DNA of 64,000 bases from Dyella_A ginsengisoli (GCF_044904665.1 NZ_JADIKM010000001.1:310001-374000); one strand, 5' to 3'; positions 35,182-44,040 are shown, counted from the first letter of the stretch. Notes: generated by a model from the letters alone, not told the origin. Translations and numbers: made by a program.

Positions 35182-36813
35182 TTACCCGGAAAGCACGGCG
35201 TCATTGGACGCCAGATTGGGCAGGGTGACGATGAAGCGGCTGCCCATGTTGGCGCCGGCGCTGTGCACCACCACCGTGCCGCCGTGGGCCTGCACCAGCT
35301 CGCGCACCACCGCCAGGCCGATGCCGATGCCGCCCTGGGCGAACGCGGCGCCACGCTCGTGCTGCACAAACAGGCCGAAGATCGCCTCCAGCGCGTCCGG
35401 TGCGATGCCGATGCCGGTATCGCTGACGGTGATCTCCAGCGCGTCACCGCGCACCACCAGCTCCAGCGCGATCTCGCCGCCCTTGGGGGTGTACTTGGAA
35501 GCGTTGTCCAGCAGGTTGCCGAAGATCTGATTCAGCCGCACCGGGTCGCCGTTGAACTCCACGCGGCCCGGCGGCAGGGCCAGCCGCAAAGTCTGCTGGC
35601 GGCGCGTCAGCAACGGCTGGCAGTTTTCGCAGCTCTGGCGCAGCACCGCCACCATGTCGACCGGCTTGCGCCGCAGCACCAGCTTGCCGGCGTGGATGCA
35701 GGTGCCGTCCAGCAGGTCGCCGATCACCCGCGACAGGTGCGACACCTGCTGGGTGATGATGCCCTGCAGGCGCTCGGTCGATGCGTGGTCGTGGCCGTCC
35801 TGGCTGGCCAGCATGTCGGCGGCCAGCTTCAGCGGGGTCAGCGGGTGGCGCAGCTCGTGCGCCACCATCGCCACGAACTTGGTCTGCTGCTGCTGCGCTT
35901 CGAGCAGCTGTTCCTCATGCGTCTGCGCGCGCAGTGCGGCGATCACCAGCTGCGCGTTGGCTTCGCGCAGCTGGTCGTGGTTCGACGACTCGGATACCGG
36001 CGCCGTCGTCGGCGTGTTCTCGGCGGCCGAAGGGCTGCTGGTGCCGCGGCCGTGGAAAAACCGGAAGCTGCCGGGGCAGGCGCTCTTGGAGGTGTACATC
36101 GCCGCATCGGCGTGCTCCATCAGGCTGGCGGCATCCGTGCCGTCTTCCGGATAGATGGCAATGCCGATGCTGGCCGACAGCGCCAGCCGATGGCCGGCCA
36201 CCTCGGCCGGCTGGGCCAGTGCGGCCAGCATCTTGCGCGCCACGCGGGCCGCGTCTTCGGGTCCGTGCAGCTGGCTGATCAGCGCAAGAAACTCGTCGCC
36301 GCCCTGGCGGCTCAGCGTATCGGTGGCGCGGATCACCGAGCCCAGCCGCTGCGCCCCCAGGCGCAGCACCTCGTCGCCCACCGCATGGCCGAGCATGCGG
36401 TTGATCTGGCGAAAGTGGTCGAAGTCGATGAAGAACACCGCGAAGTGCCCGTGTTCACGGCGCGCGAGCGCGATCGCCGAATCGAGGTGGTCGCGCATCA
36501 GCAGGCGGTTCGGCGTGCCGGTGAGCGTGTCGCGATAGGCGCTGCGGGCCAGCTCGGAAAGATGCTCCAGCGCGGTTTCCGCAATGGCATCCGCGCGCAG
36601 CGCGGCCACCACCAGCCGGGCATTGGCCTCCTTCAGCTCCGCCTCGTGCAGGGAGCTTCCCAGCGTCTTGCGGGCCTGGCCCAGATCATCGTGCAGCTGG
36701 GCCAGCGCATCGCGCAGGGTGGTCTTGTCGGCCGCCGACAGAGCGCTGTCGGGGACAGGCGGGTTGCCGCCGTGGTCCGTCGATGGGCTCATGGCATGCG
36801 TTCCAGAAGGCAC
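35182..36813 (-). CDS. Soluble GGDEF-histidine kinase fusion protein
   Basis: A 543-residue protein without membrane segments or PAS/GAF sensors. A helical N-terminus is followed by an intact GGDEF domain (about 93-255; GGDEF at 171-175, RxxD inhibitory site at 162-165), then HisKA (phosphoacceptor His319 in AHELRHPL) and HATPase (DTGIGI 465-470, GGIGIGL 494-500). A helical segment EANA(R/Q)LV(V/I)AALRA occurs before each catalytic part (about 62-74 and 284-296). It could both make c-di-GMP and autophosphorylate. The GTG start lies three bases after the KaiC-like stop; ATG 36792 is an alternative. No receiver domain is visible, so the phosphate acceptor is unknown. Confidence 0.9.
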   Translation of the reverse strand: MPSGTHAMSPSTDHGGNPPVPDSALSAADKTTLRDALAQLHDDLGQARKTLGSSLHEAELKEANARLVVAALRADAIAETALEHLSELARSAYRDTLTGTPNRLLMRDHLDSAIALARREHGHFAVFFIDFDHFRQINRMLGHAVGDEVLRLGAQRLGSVIRATDTLSRQGGDEFLALISQLHGPEDAARVARKMLAALAQPAEVAGHRLALSASIGIAIYPEDGTDAASLMEHADAAMYTSKSACPGSFRFFHGRGTSSPSAAENTPTTAPVSESSNHDQLREANAQLVIAALRAQTHEEQLLEAQQQQTKFVAMVAHELRHPLTPLKLAADMLASQDGHDHASTERLQGIITQQVSHLSRVIGDLLDGTCIHAGKLVLRRKPVDMVAVLRQSCENCQPLLTRRQQTLRLALPPGRVEFNGDPVRLNQIFGNLLDNASKYTPKGGEIALELVVRGDALEITVSDTGIGIAPDALEAIFGLFVQHERGAAFAQGGIGIGLAVVRELVQAHGGTVVVHSAGANMGSRFIVTLPNLASNDAVLSG

Positions 36814-36816
36814 CGG

Positions 36817-38295
36817 TCATCCATCGTCGCAACCGGGGGGCGCCGATCCGGACGGTCGCGAGGGGCTGCCACCGAGTAGTCCTTCGTAGCCCGCCAGCCG
36901 CTCTCCGATGCGGATGCCGTGATCGTCGATGGAAAACTGCCGCATCTCGTCCGAGTGCGCGCTGGCGCGCACCTTGACCACCGCCATCACCCGCTGCAGG
37001 CGGCTGTCCACCTCGATGTAGCGCTGCACGACGATCGCGTCGGTGAGGAACGCGGTGCCGTAGGGGCTGAAGCGCAGCTCGGTGTAGCGGTCTTCCAGCT
37101 CGGAAGTCATCAGCACGGTGACCCCGGCGCCGCACAGCGCCGACACCATGCGCGCCAGCGACTCGCGGAAGTCCTCGCGGAAGGTCGGCGCCAGCGCCAG
37201 CTCGAAGCCGGACAGCGAGTCGATCACCAGTCGCGTGGCCTTGAGCCGGCGGATCTCGGTGAGCAGCAGCATCGACATCTCGTCCACCGACAACCCCGGC
37301 GCGCGCGTGTCGACCACGCCGATCCTTCCGCTCTTGATCAGCTCGACCACGGTTCGCCCGCGCGAGCGGTCGGCGCGCTGCTCGAACGCGGCGATCACCC
37401 CGGTTTCGCCCTGGCGCGCACCTTCGGCGAGAAAGGCGCCGGCGAGGATGCTCTTGCCCGAGCCGGAGGGTCCGGCCACCAGCAGCGAGTAGCCAGCCGG
37501 CAGACCGCCGCCGAGCATGGCGTCGAGCTCGGGCACGCCCAGGCCCAGGCGATGGGCAAACGGCTCCTCCATGGAGGATGCGGTGGGCGGCTGCGGCGGC
37601 GGCGCGAACACCTGGATGCCGGCATCGCTGATACGGAAGGTGTGCAGGCCCGGTTGGGTGGGCTGCCCGCGCATCTTCATCACGTCCATCTTGCGGACCA
37701 TGGAGTTGCCCTGCACGCTCTGGCGCAGCCAGATCAAGCCGTCGGCCACGGTGAACACCGGGCTGGGATCGTTGTCGTGGAAATACTCGCCGAGCAGGAA
37801 CGTGGTGGCCTGCCAGCTGGTCATCAGCATGCCCAGGCGCTGGATGAACTGCTGCAGGCTCAGAAAGGTCTGATCGCCATCGCGGCCGGCCAGCACCACC
37901 GAGCGGAACGAGTCGACGAATACCAGCCCCGGCCCGTGCCGGTGCACCTCGTCCACGATGCGTGCCAGCACCTTGCCCAGGTCGCCGGTGCCCGCTTCCT
38001 CGGCCAGGTTGATGAAGTGGACCGAGTGGCCAACCTTCTCGCTGTCGAAAAAGCCGAACTGTTGCTGGTAGCGCAGCATCTTCAGCGGCGGCTCGCCCAG
38101 CACGGTGAAATACAGCGCCGGCCGCTCGGGCGTGGCCAGCGCGAACATCATCTGGTGCGCCAGCGTGGTCTTGCCGCAGCCCGGTGGACCGGCCAGCACG
38201 TTGAACGAAAACTCCGGCAGCCCGCCGCCGAGAACGTCATCCAGTCCGGGCACGCCGGTCGGCAAGCGGTGGATGGTGGCTTTGGCCATGCTCAT
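36817..38295 (-). CDS. KaiC-like tandem RecA ATPase lacking phosphorylation sites
   Basis: A 492-residue protein with two RecA-type domains. Walker A GPPGCGKT (36-43) and Walker B LVFVDS are in the first, GPSGSGKS (275-282) and LVIDS in the second. Aligned by eye on LTDAIVVQRYIE, the cyanobacterial phosphosites Ser431-Thr432 correspond to Ala415-Phe416. The catalytic Glu pairs appear as GE (67-68) and EQ (305-306). The protein ends about 15 residues after LLGGSP in a Gly/Ser/Pro tail, without the long KaiA-binding tail. It overlaps the upstream gene by four bases (ATGA), and no kaiA or kaiB is visible. It is probably an ATP-driven signalling partner of the GGDEF-kinase rather than a clock. 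Confidence 0.92.
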   Translation of the reverse strand: MSMAKATIHRLPTGVPGLDDVLGGGLPEFSFNVLAGPPGCGKTTLAHQMMFALATPERPALYFTVLGEPPLKMLRYQQQFGFFDSEKVGHSVHFINLAEEAGTGDLGKVLARIVDEVHRHGPGLVFVDSFRSVVLAGRDGDQTFLSLQQFIQRLGMLMTSWQATTFLLGEYFHDNDPSPVFTVADGLIWLRQSVQGNSMVRKMDVMKMRGQPTQPGLHTFRISDAGIQVFAPPPQPPTASSMEEPFAHRLGLGVPELDAMLGGGLPAGYSLLVAGPSGSGKSILAGAFLAEGARQGETGVIAAFEQRADRSRGRTVVELIKSGRIGVVDTRAPGLSVDEMSMLLLTEIRRLKATRLVIDSLSGFELALAPTFREDFRESLARMVSALCGAGVTVLMTSELEDRYTELRFSPYGTAFLTDAIVVQRYIEVDSRLQRVMAVVKVRASAHSDEMRQFSIDDHGIRIGERLAGYEGLLGGSPSRPSGSAPPGCDDG

Positions 38296-38729
38296 GACGC
38301 GGTGTCCTGTACGGCTTGGCCGCTTGTTGGGGAGATCCAGACGGATCGCAGCAGCCGCTCGGTGAGCGAGCCACCGATGAGATGGGCCAAGAGGTCGCGG
38401 AACGTGTACGCCAGTGCGCTGGCAGCGAGCGCGGCGTCCGTGCCGGAAAGCGGGGCAAGCGCCGTGCGCAGCGGTGCGAAGGAGTCGGGTGCGGCCGCCA
38501 GCTCGCTGGCGCCTCGCAGGCAGCGATGGTCCGCGCCGGTCAGGTAGATGCTGCGCTGGTAGAGCGCGGTGATGCCGGACTGCCCGATGATCGGCGACAG
38601 CGCATCGCTCATGCCGCGCCACAGGGCAACGGCATGTTCGGCAATCTCACCGGCATCCGCGCCCCTGGCGGCCAACCGCTCCCATGAAGCCGGGATCTCG
38701 TTTCCGTCATCGTGCATCGGCGATCCCAT
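38292..38729 (-). CDS. Helical protein of unknown function, first gene of the KaiC-like operon
   Basis: A 145-residue, mostly helical soluble protein; I recognise no family. It contains WERLAARGADAGEIAEHAVALW near the N-terminus (22-residue helical stretch, residues 16-37) and a SPIIGQSGITALYQR segment near 45-59. Its stop overlaps the KaiC-like start by four bases, so both are made from one message. An ATG at 38717 is an alternative start with a better upstream GGGA. Position suggests a sensor or adaptor for the ATPase. The 124 bases before it hold no gene. Confidence 0.7.
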   Translation of the reverse strand: MGSPMHDDGNEIPASWERLAARGADAGEIAEHAVALWRGMSDALSPIIGQSGITALYQRSIYLTGADHRCLRGASELAAAPDSFAPLRTALAPLSGTDAALAASALAYTFRDLLAHLIGGSLTERLLRSVWISPTSGQAVQDTAS

Positions 38730-38853
38730 GAGGTCCGGCGTTCAAGCGAACGTCGCGACCAGCGGCAAGCATAGGCTGTTCGGGCGTTCGCCATGTCTAC
38801 GAGGCGTGAGCCTGCGTGCGATCGATCGAACCGCGTGCCGGCGAGCGCGGCGC

Positions 38854-39453
38854 TCAGGCGTCGGCCAGGCGCTGCAGGCGCAGCGTCAGCCAGCGCTGCA
38901 CGTCCGGCCATTCGCCGGCGAGGATCGAATAGCACACCGTATCACGCAGGCTGCCGTCGGGACGGCGCTTGTGGGCGCGCAGCACGCCGTCGCGATGCGC
39001 GCCGAGCCGCTCGATGGCGCGCTGCGAGTCGAGGTTGCGGTGGTCGGTGTGGAACTCCACCGCCACGCAGCCCAGCGACTGGAACGCATGATCGAGCAGC
39101 AGACGCTTGCAGGCGGTGTTGAGGTGGCTCTTCTGCCAGCGCCTGGCGTACCAGGTGTAGCCGATCGCCACGCGCGGCAGCGCCGGGTCGAAATCGTAGT
39201 AGCGGGTGGTGCCGACGATCTCGCCATAGCGCTTCTCGCGCACCGCGAACGCCAGCATGCGGCCCTCGGTCTGCCCGGCCAGCGCGGTGGCGATGTAGCC
39301 GGCGGCGGTACCCGGCGGCGGCGCGCTGGTGAACCACAAGTTCCACAACTCGCCATCGGCGGCAGCCGCTTCCAGCGCGGGCGCGTGCTCGGCGTGCAGC
39401 GGTTCGAGCAGGACGTGGTCGTCCTCCAGGTGCACGGGGGCGAGGGGCGTCAT
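38854..39453 (-). CDS. GNAT-family N-acetyltransferase (RimJ/RimL type)
   Basis: A 199-residue acetyltransferase of the RimJ/RimL group. VAIGYTWYARRWQKSHLNTACK covers strand 4 and the acetyl-CoA loop, and NLDSQRAIERLGAHRDGVLR is the typical C-terminal block. The substrate cannot be read from the sequence. It lies on the same strand as the KaiC-like operon, 124 bases downstream of no gene but upstream of its promoter region, and is probably separate from it. Confidence 0.85.
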   Translation of the reverse strand: MTPLAPVHLEDDHVLLEPLHAEHAPALEAAAADGELWNLWFTSAPPPGTAAGYIATALAGQTEGRMLAFAVREKRYGEIVGTTRYYDFDPALPRVAIGYTWYARRWQKSHLNTACKRLLLDHAFQSLGCVAVEFHTDHRNLDSQRAIERLGAHRDGVLRAHKRRPDGSLRDTVCYSILAGEWPDVQRWLTLRLQRLADA

Positions 39454-39463
39454 GCGGCGGGGC

Positions 39464-39670
39464 TCAGGCGTCGAGGTCGGGGATCAGCTTGCTTTCCAGT
39501 CGCGCGATGGCGTCCTTCAGCAGCAGCTTGCGCTTCTTCATGCGGGTGATCTGCAGTTCGTCGCGCGAGCCGGCAGCGACCATCTCGGCCACCTGTGTAT
39601 CCAGCGCGCGGTGTTCGCGCCGCAATTCGGCCAGCATCTGGGCGATCGAGGGCAAGTCCGGGGCCGTCAT
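39464..39670 (-). CDS. YdcH-family (DUF465) small protein
   Basis: A 68-residue, highly charged helical protein with MKKRKLLLKDAIARLE at its C-terminal end, the signature of the YdcH/DUF465 family. Function unknown. It ends ten bases before the acetyltransferase start and may be co-transcribed with it. It is divergent from ttcA. Confidence 0.85.
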   Translation of the reverse strand: MTAPDLPSIAQMLAELRREHRALDTQVAEMVAAGSRDELQITRMKKRKLLLKDAIARLESKLIPDLDA

Positions 39671-39766
39671 GGCGGATGCGCGTGGAAGAAAGGCCGCAGT
39701 GTACGCTCCCGGCCCGGCCCGGGTCAGCCCGCTACAATGGGCGTCTTCCGTACCCCTTCCCCGCCC

Positions 39767-40648
39767 ATGTCCGCCTCGCCCGACCGCCCACGCAAGCACA
39801 GCTACGAAGCCGGCAAGCTGGCCAAGCGCCTGCGCCACCAGGTCGGCCAGGCGATCGCCGACTTCAACATGATCGAGGACGGCGACACCGTGATGGTGTG
39901 CCTGTCCGGCGGCAAGGATTCCTACACTCTGTTGGACATGCTGCTGTCGCTGCAGGCGAAGGCGCCGGTGCGCTTCGAGCTGGTAGCGGTGAACCTGGAC
40001 CAGAAACAGCCGGGTTTTCCCGCCCACGTGCTGCCGGATTACCTCACCGCGCGCGGCGTGCCGTTCCACGTCATCGAGCAGGACACCTACAGCACGGTCA
40101 CGCGGGTGATCCCAGCCGGCAAGACCATGTGCAGCCTGTGCTCGCGCCTGCGCCGCGGCGCGCTGTACCAGTGGGCCGCGGACAACGGCGTCAGCAAGAT
40201 CGCGCTGGGCCATCACCGCGACGACATCCTGGGCACGTTTTTCCTCAACCTGTTCTACCAGGCGCAGCTGAAGGCGATGCCGCCCAAGCTGCGCTCTGAC
40301 GACGGCCGCCACGTGGTGATCCGCCCGCTGGCTTATTGCAAGGAAAGCGACATCGCCGAATACGCGGCGGAGCGGGCGTTTCCGATCATCCCGTGCAACC
40401 TCTGCGGCTCGCAGGAGAACCTGCAGCGCAAGGCCGTTGGCCAGATGCTGGTCGAGTGGGAAAAGCTGCAGCCCGGGCGCAGCGAGAACATCTTTCGTGC
40501 GCTCGGCAGCGTGTCGCCCTCGCAGCTGGCCGATCGCAAGCTGTTCGACTTCGCCGCGCTGGGCGCGAAAGAAGGCGCGTCCGGTGCCGATGCGCGCGCG
40601 TGGCTGGCCGGTTATGCTGGCGAGCCTGCCGCGGACGAAGTCGTTTAG
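39767..40648 (+). CDS. ttcA: tRNA 2-thiocytidine(32) synthetase TtcA
   Basis: A 293-residue PP-loop ATPase with SGGKDSYTLL and two Cys pairs, MCSLCSRLRRG and IPCNLCGSQENLQR, that bind the iron-sulphur cluster. It thiolates C32 of several tRNAs. The start at 39767 fits the family N-terminus. A TACAAT hexamer at 39733-39738 may be its -10 element, although no good -35 is visible. Confidence 0.96.
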   Translation: MSASPDRPRKHSYEAGKLAKRLRHQVGQAIADFNMIEDGDTVMVCLSGGKDSYTLLDMLLSLQAKAPVRFELVAVNLDQKQPGFPAHVLPDYLTARGVPFHVIEQDTYSTVTRVIPAGKTMCSLCSRLRRGALYQWAADNGVSKIALGHHRDDILGTFFLNLFYQAQLKAMPPKLRSDDGRHVVIRPLAYCKESDIAEYAAERAFPIIPCNLCGSQENLQRKAVGQMLVEWEKLQPGRSENIFRALGSVSPSQLADRKLFDFAALGAKEGASGADARAWLAGYAGEPAADEVV

Positions 40649-40686
40649 ACGTCCATACTTCCAATTGCAATCATTCGAGTACCGTC

Positions 40687-41886
40687 ATGTCCCTCTTTGC
40701 ATCCGTTGAAATGGCCCCGGGCGATCCGATCCTCGGCCTTACCGAGGCCTTCGTCGCCGATCCGCGCCCGAACAAGGTGAACCTCGGCGTGGGCATCTAC
40801 ACCGACGAGCAGGGCCGGGTGCCGGTGCTGAAAGCGGTGCAGCAGGTGGAGCAGGCGCTGGCGCGCGATACGCAGCCGCGCGGCTACCTGCCGATCGATG
40901 GCCTGCCGGCGTACAACAAGCTCAGCCAGCAGCTGCTGTTCGGTGAAGGCTCGCCGCTGCTCGAAGCCGGCCGCGTGGCCACTGCGCAGACCATCGGCGG
41001 CAGTGGCGCGCTGCGCGTGGCCGCCGACCTGCTCAAGCAGGTCGGCGGTGTCAACGCGAAGATCGCCATCAGCAACCCGAGCTGGGGCAACCACCACGTG
41101 GTGTTCCGCACCGCCGGCTTCCAGCTGCTGGATTACCGCTACTACGACGACAGCACCCGCGGCCTGGATTTCGCCGGCATGCTGGAGGACCTGGGCAAGC
41201 TGGAGCCGGGCACCGTGGTGCTGCTGCACGCGTGCTGCCACAACCCTACCGGCGTGGACCTCAACCCCGACCAGTGGGCGCAGGTGGTGGAGCTGGTGAA
41301 GGAGCGCAATCTGCTGCCCTTCGTCGACATGGCCTACCAGGGTTTCGACCAGGGCATCGACGCCGACGCCACCGCCGTGCGCATGTTCGCCGAGTCGGGC
41401 ATCGAGGCGTTCGTGGTGGCCAGTTCGTACTCGAAGTCGTTCTCGCTGTACGGCGAGCGCGTGGGCGTGCTTTCGATGGTCGGCGCCGACCGTGACGAAG
41501 CCGCGCGGCTGCGCTCGAAGATCAAGCAGACCATCCGCGCCAACTACTCCAGCCCGGCCGCCCACGGCGGCCAGCTGGTGGCCGGCGTGCTGGCCAGCGG
41601 CGAACTGCGCGCGCTGTGGGAGAGCGAGCTGGGCGCCATGCGCGAACGCATCCACGCCATGCGCGCCGGGCTGGTGCAGAAGCTCGCCGCGCACGGCCAC
41701 GAGTTCGGCTTCATCCAGCGCCAGGCGGGCATGTTCTCCTACTCGGGCCTGAGCAAGGCCCAGGTCGACCGCCTGCGCGAGGAGTTCGCCATCTATGCGC
41801 TCGGTACCGGGCGCATCTGCGTGGCGGCGCTCAACACGCAGAATCTCGGTTACGTGGCTGATGCCGTCGCCAAGGTGGTGGGCTGA
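40687..41886 (+). CDS. Aromatic/aspartate aminotransferase, class I
   Basis: A 399-residue PLP enzyme with VNLGVGIYTDEQG, CCHNPTGVDL and the PLP lysine in SYSKSFSLYGERVG (Lys near 247). Sequence style and length match the AspC/TyrB group, which transaminates aspartate, phenylalanine and tyrosine. The specificity within the group cannot be fixed by eye. It follows ttcA by 38 bases. An inverted repeat element lies after the stop. Confidence 0.93.
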   Translation: MSLFASVEMAPGDPILGLTEAFVADPRPNKVNLGVGIYTDEQGRVPVLKAVQQVEQALARDTQPRGYLPIDGLPAYNKLSQQLLFGEGSPLLEAGRVATAQTIGGSGALRVAADLLKQVGGVNAKIAISNPSWGNHHVVFRTAGFQLLDYRYYDDSTRGLDFAGMLEDLGKLEPGTVVLLHACCHNPTGVDLNPDQWAQVVELVKERNLLPFVDMAYQGFDQGIDADATAVRMFAESGIEAFVVASSYSKSFSLYGERVGVLSMVGADRDEAARLRSKIKQTIRANYSSPAAHGGQLVAGVLASGELRALWESELGAMRERIHAMRAGLVQKLAAHGHEFGFIQRQAGMFSYSGLSKAQVDRLREEFAIYALGTGRICVAALNTQNLGYVADAVAKVVG

Positions 41887-41933
41887 GATCGTTAGTCGCA
41901 GCCCGTGATCCATAAGCGCCCCAACCTCCACGC

Positions 41934-42018
41934 CCGTCATTCCGGCGAAAGCCGGAATCCAGCGCCTCTGTCGTGCACTCCGAAAGACGCTGGATCCCGG
42001 CTTTCGCCGGGATGACGG
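41934..42018. repeat. GTCATTCC-type inverted repeat element
   Basis: The left arm 41935-41966 (CGTCATTCCGGCGAAAGCCG and on) and right arm 41985-42017 (ending CTTTCGCCGGGATGACGG) are inverted copies separated by 18 bases. Each arm also folds on itself. This mobile-like palindrome is widespread in proteobacterial intergenic regions. It fills most of the 231-base gap before rdgC. Confidence 0.8.
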
Positions 42019-42117
42019 TGAGGGAGAGCCGGGCTGTTGGAGCACATCGACGGCGCCAAACCACACATCTTCACCAGCGGACCGGGCGTCTCCCCGGCCG
42101 CCCAACCCGGACACCGC

Positions 42118-43035
42118 ATGTTTTTTCGCAATCTCACCCTGTTCCGCTTTTCCCCCGCCGTCGCCGAGGATCTGAACCGCCTGGATGACGCCCTCGCCGA
42201 GCACCGCCTGCGCCCCTGCGGCCCGCTCGAAATGTTCACCAAGGGCTTCGTGCCGCCGGTGGGCCGCGGCGAGGAGGCTGCGCTCACCCACGTCGTCAAC
42301 GCCTGCACCATGGTCACCGTGGGCGGCGAGGACAAGCTGCTGCCGGCCGCCGTGGTCAACGACGAGCTGCAGCGCAAGGTGCAGAAGATCGCCGAGGAGG
42401 AGGGCCGCAAGGTCGGCGGCCGCGAGCGCAAGCGGATCAAGGAAGACCTGCTCACCGAGCTGCTGCCGCGCGCCTTCGTGCGCACCTCGCGGCTGTCCGC
42501 CTACGTCGACCGGAAGCACGGCTGGCTGGTGCTCGACACCTCCAGCCGCAAGTCCGCCGAGAACGCGCTGACCCAGATCCGCGAGGCGCTGGGCAGTTTC
42601 CCCGCGGTGCCGCTGGCGCCGGAGGAGGGCCCGCGCGTGCTGATGACCGACTGGCTCGCCAACGGCACGCTGCCGGCCGGGCTGGCGCTGGGCGACGAGG
42701 TGGAGCTGCGCGATCCGGCCACCGCCACCGGCGCCATCGCCAAGTGCCGCCGGCAGGAGCTGGACAGTGAGGAGATCAAGGAGCACCTGCGCAACGGCAA
42801 GCAGGTGTTCCAGCTCGGCCTGGTGTTCGACGACCGCATGAGCTTCGTGCTGGGCGAGGACCTGATCGTGCGCAAGCTGAAGTTCCTCGACGTGGTGCTG
42901 GACGAAATGGGCGACAGCCACCAGGACGCCGCCGCCGAGGCCGACGCCAGCTTCGCCCTGCTCACGCTGGAGCTGGAGCGCCTGCTGGCCAAGCTGGAAG
43001 AGTGGTTCGGCCTGCCGCGGCCGGCCGACGCCTGA
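42118..43035 (+). CDS. rdgC: Recombination-associated protein RdgC
   Basis: A 305-residue protein beginning MFFRNLTLFRF, with the family blocks CGPLEMFTKGFVPPVGR and EEEGRKVGGRERKRIKED, the expected length and layout of RdgC. It forms a ring on DNA and restrains RecA. ATG 42118 matches the conserved N-terminus; an in-frame upstream start (TTG 42037) would read repeat-flanking sequence. Confidence 0.97.
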   Translation: MFFRNLTLFRFSPAVAEDLNRLDDALAEHRLRPCGPLEMFTKGFVPPVGRGEEAALTHVVNACTMVTVGGEDKLLPAAVVNDELQRKVQKIAEEEGRKVGGRERKRIKEDLLTELLPRAFVRTSRLSAYVDRKHGWLVLDTSSRKSAENALTQIREALGSFPAVPLAPEEGPRVLMTDWLANGTLPAGLALGDEVELRDPATATGAIAKCRRQELDSEEIKEHLRNGKQVFQLGLVFDDRMSFVLGEDLIVRKLKFLDVVLDEMGDSHQDAAAEADASFALLTLELERLLAKLEEWFGLPRPADA

Positions 43036-43198
43036 CATACGCGGGCGCATGGTGCGGGCCGCGGCACGCGTGGCCGCACCCGGTTGAAACATCACGTGCG
43101 CGTCGCCAAACCCTGCCAGAATCCTGAGCAACCCCCAGCGTGGTCGGGCGACTTCAACGACGCCCGCGCCGCGGCTTGACCCACAGGCAGACGGCAGC

Positions 43199-43969
43199 AT
43201 GGCGCAGCAACTCGAAGGCGACTGGCTGGAACTGGCGACCGCCGGCGGCAGCACGATCCGCGTGCTGAAGGCGGCGCATCCGCGCGCCCGTCGCCTGCGC
43301 CTCACGGTGACGCCCAAGGGCGCGCGGGTCAGCTATCCGCACGGCACGCACCCGGCCCAGGTCAGCGCCTTCCTGCGCAGCCACGCCGACTGGCTGGAGC
43401 AGAAGCTCGACGAGCTCAACCTGCTGGTGAAGCCGCTGCCGCCGCTGCGCGTGGGCTACACCACCGACATTCCGGTGAGAGGCGAACGCGTGTCGCTGGA
43501 CTGGGCCGAAGGCCCGTATCCGCGCATCGAGAGTGCCGAGGCCGGCATCACCCTGATCATCCCGCGGCCCCATACCCGCGCCCTGCCGGTGGCGCGCGGC
43601 CTGCTCGCCTCGCATTTTGAATCCCTGATCCGCCGCGACGTCTCGCGCTGGCTCGCCAGCTACGTGCCGCAGCTGGGCCTGGCGCCCACCGCGCTGAAGA
43701 TCCGCCCGCTGAAAAGCCTGTGGGGCAGCCTGGACACGCGCGACCGCATCAACCTCGACCTCGCCCTCGCGCTGGCCCCGCCCGCCGCGCTGCGCTACGT
43801 GCTCGCCCACGAGCTGTGCCATCTCAAGGTACGCAACCACTCGCCGCGGTTCTGGGCGCTGGTGGAAACCCTGTTCCCCGGCTGGCGCGAGCAGCGCGAC
43901 TGGCTGCGCCAGAACGGCTCGCTGCTGAAGGCCGAGCTGGACCGCCTGGTGGCGGACGTGGCCGACTGA
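43199..43969 (+). CDS. YgjP-like metallopeptidase domain protein (DUF45)
   Basis: A 256-residue protein with the zinc motif HELCH (near 203-207) in RYVLAHELCHLKVRNHSPRF, typical of DUF45/YgjP minigluzincin-like proteins. The preceding KSLWGSLDTRDRINL block is also characteristic. Substrates are unknown. It lies 163 bases after rdgC. Confidence 0.88.
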   Translation: MAQQLEGDWLELATAGGSTIRVLKAAHPRARRLRLTVTPKGARVSYPHGTHPAQVSAFLRSHADWLEQKLDELNLLVKPLPPLRVGYTTDIPVRGERVSLDWAEGPYPRIESAEAGITLIIPRPHTRALPVARGLLASHFESLIRRDVSRWLASYVPQLGLAPTALKIRPLKSLWGSLDTRDRINLDLALALAPPAALRYVLAHELCHLKVRNHSPRFWALVETLFPGWREQRDWLRQNGSLLKAELDRLVADVAD

Positions 43970-44040
43970 CGCCGCGGCGCGGATCGCGCACGGAAAACCG
44001 TCGTCGCCGCTGGCGCGCCGGGCAAACCGCAGGAGCACCC

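Noticed and set aside
36817..38295. Reading the KaiC-like gene as evidence of a circadian clock
   Set aside because: The phosphosites and KaiA-binding tail appear to be missing, and no kaiA or kaiB is nearby.
39733..39738. TACAAT as a full promoter for ttcA
   Set aside because: No acceptable -35 hexamer lies at the right distance, so only a tentative -10 is mentioned in the gene entry.
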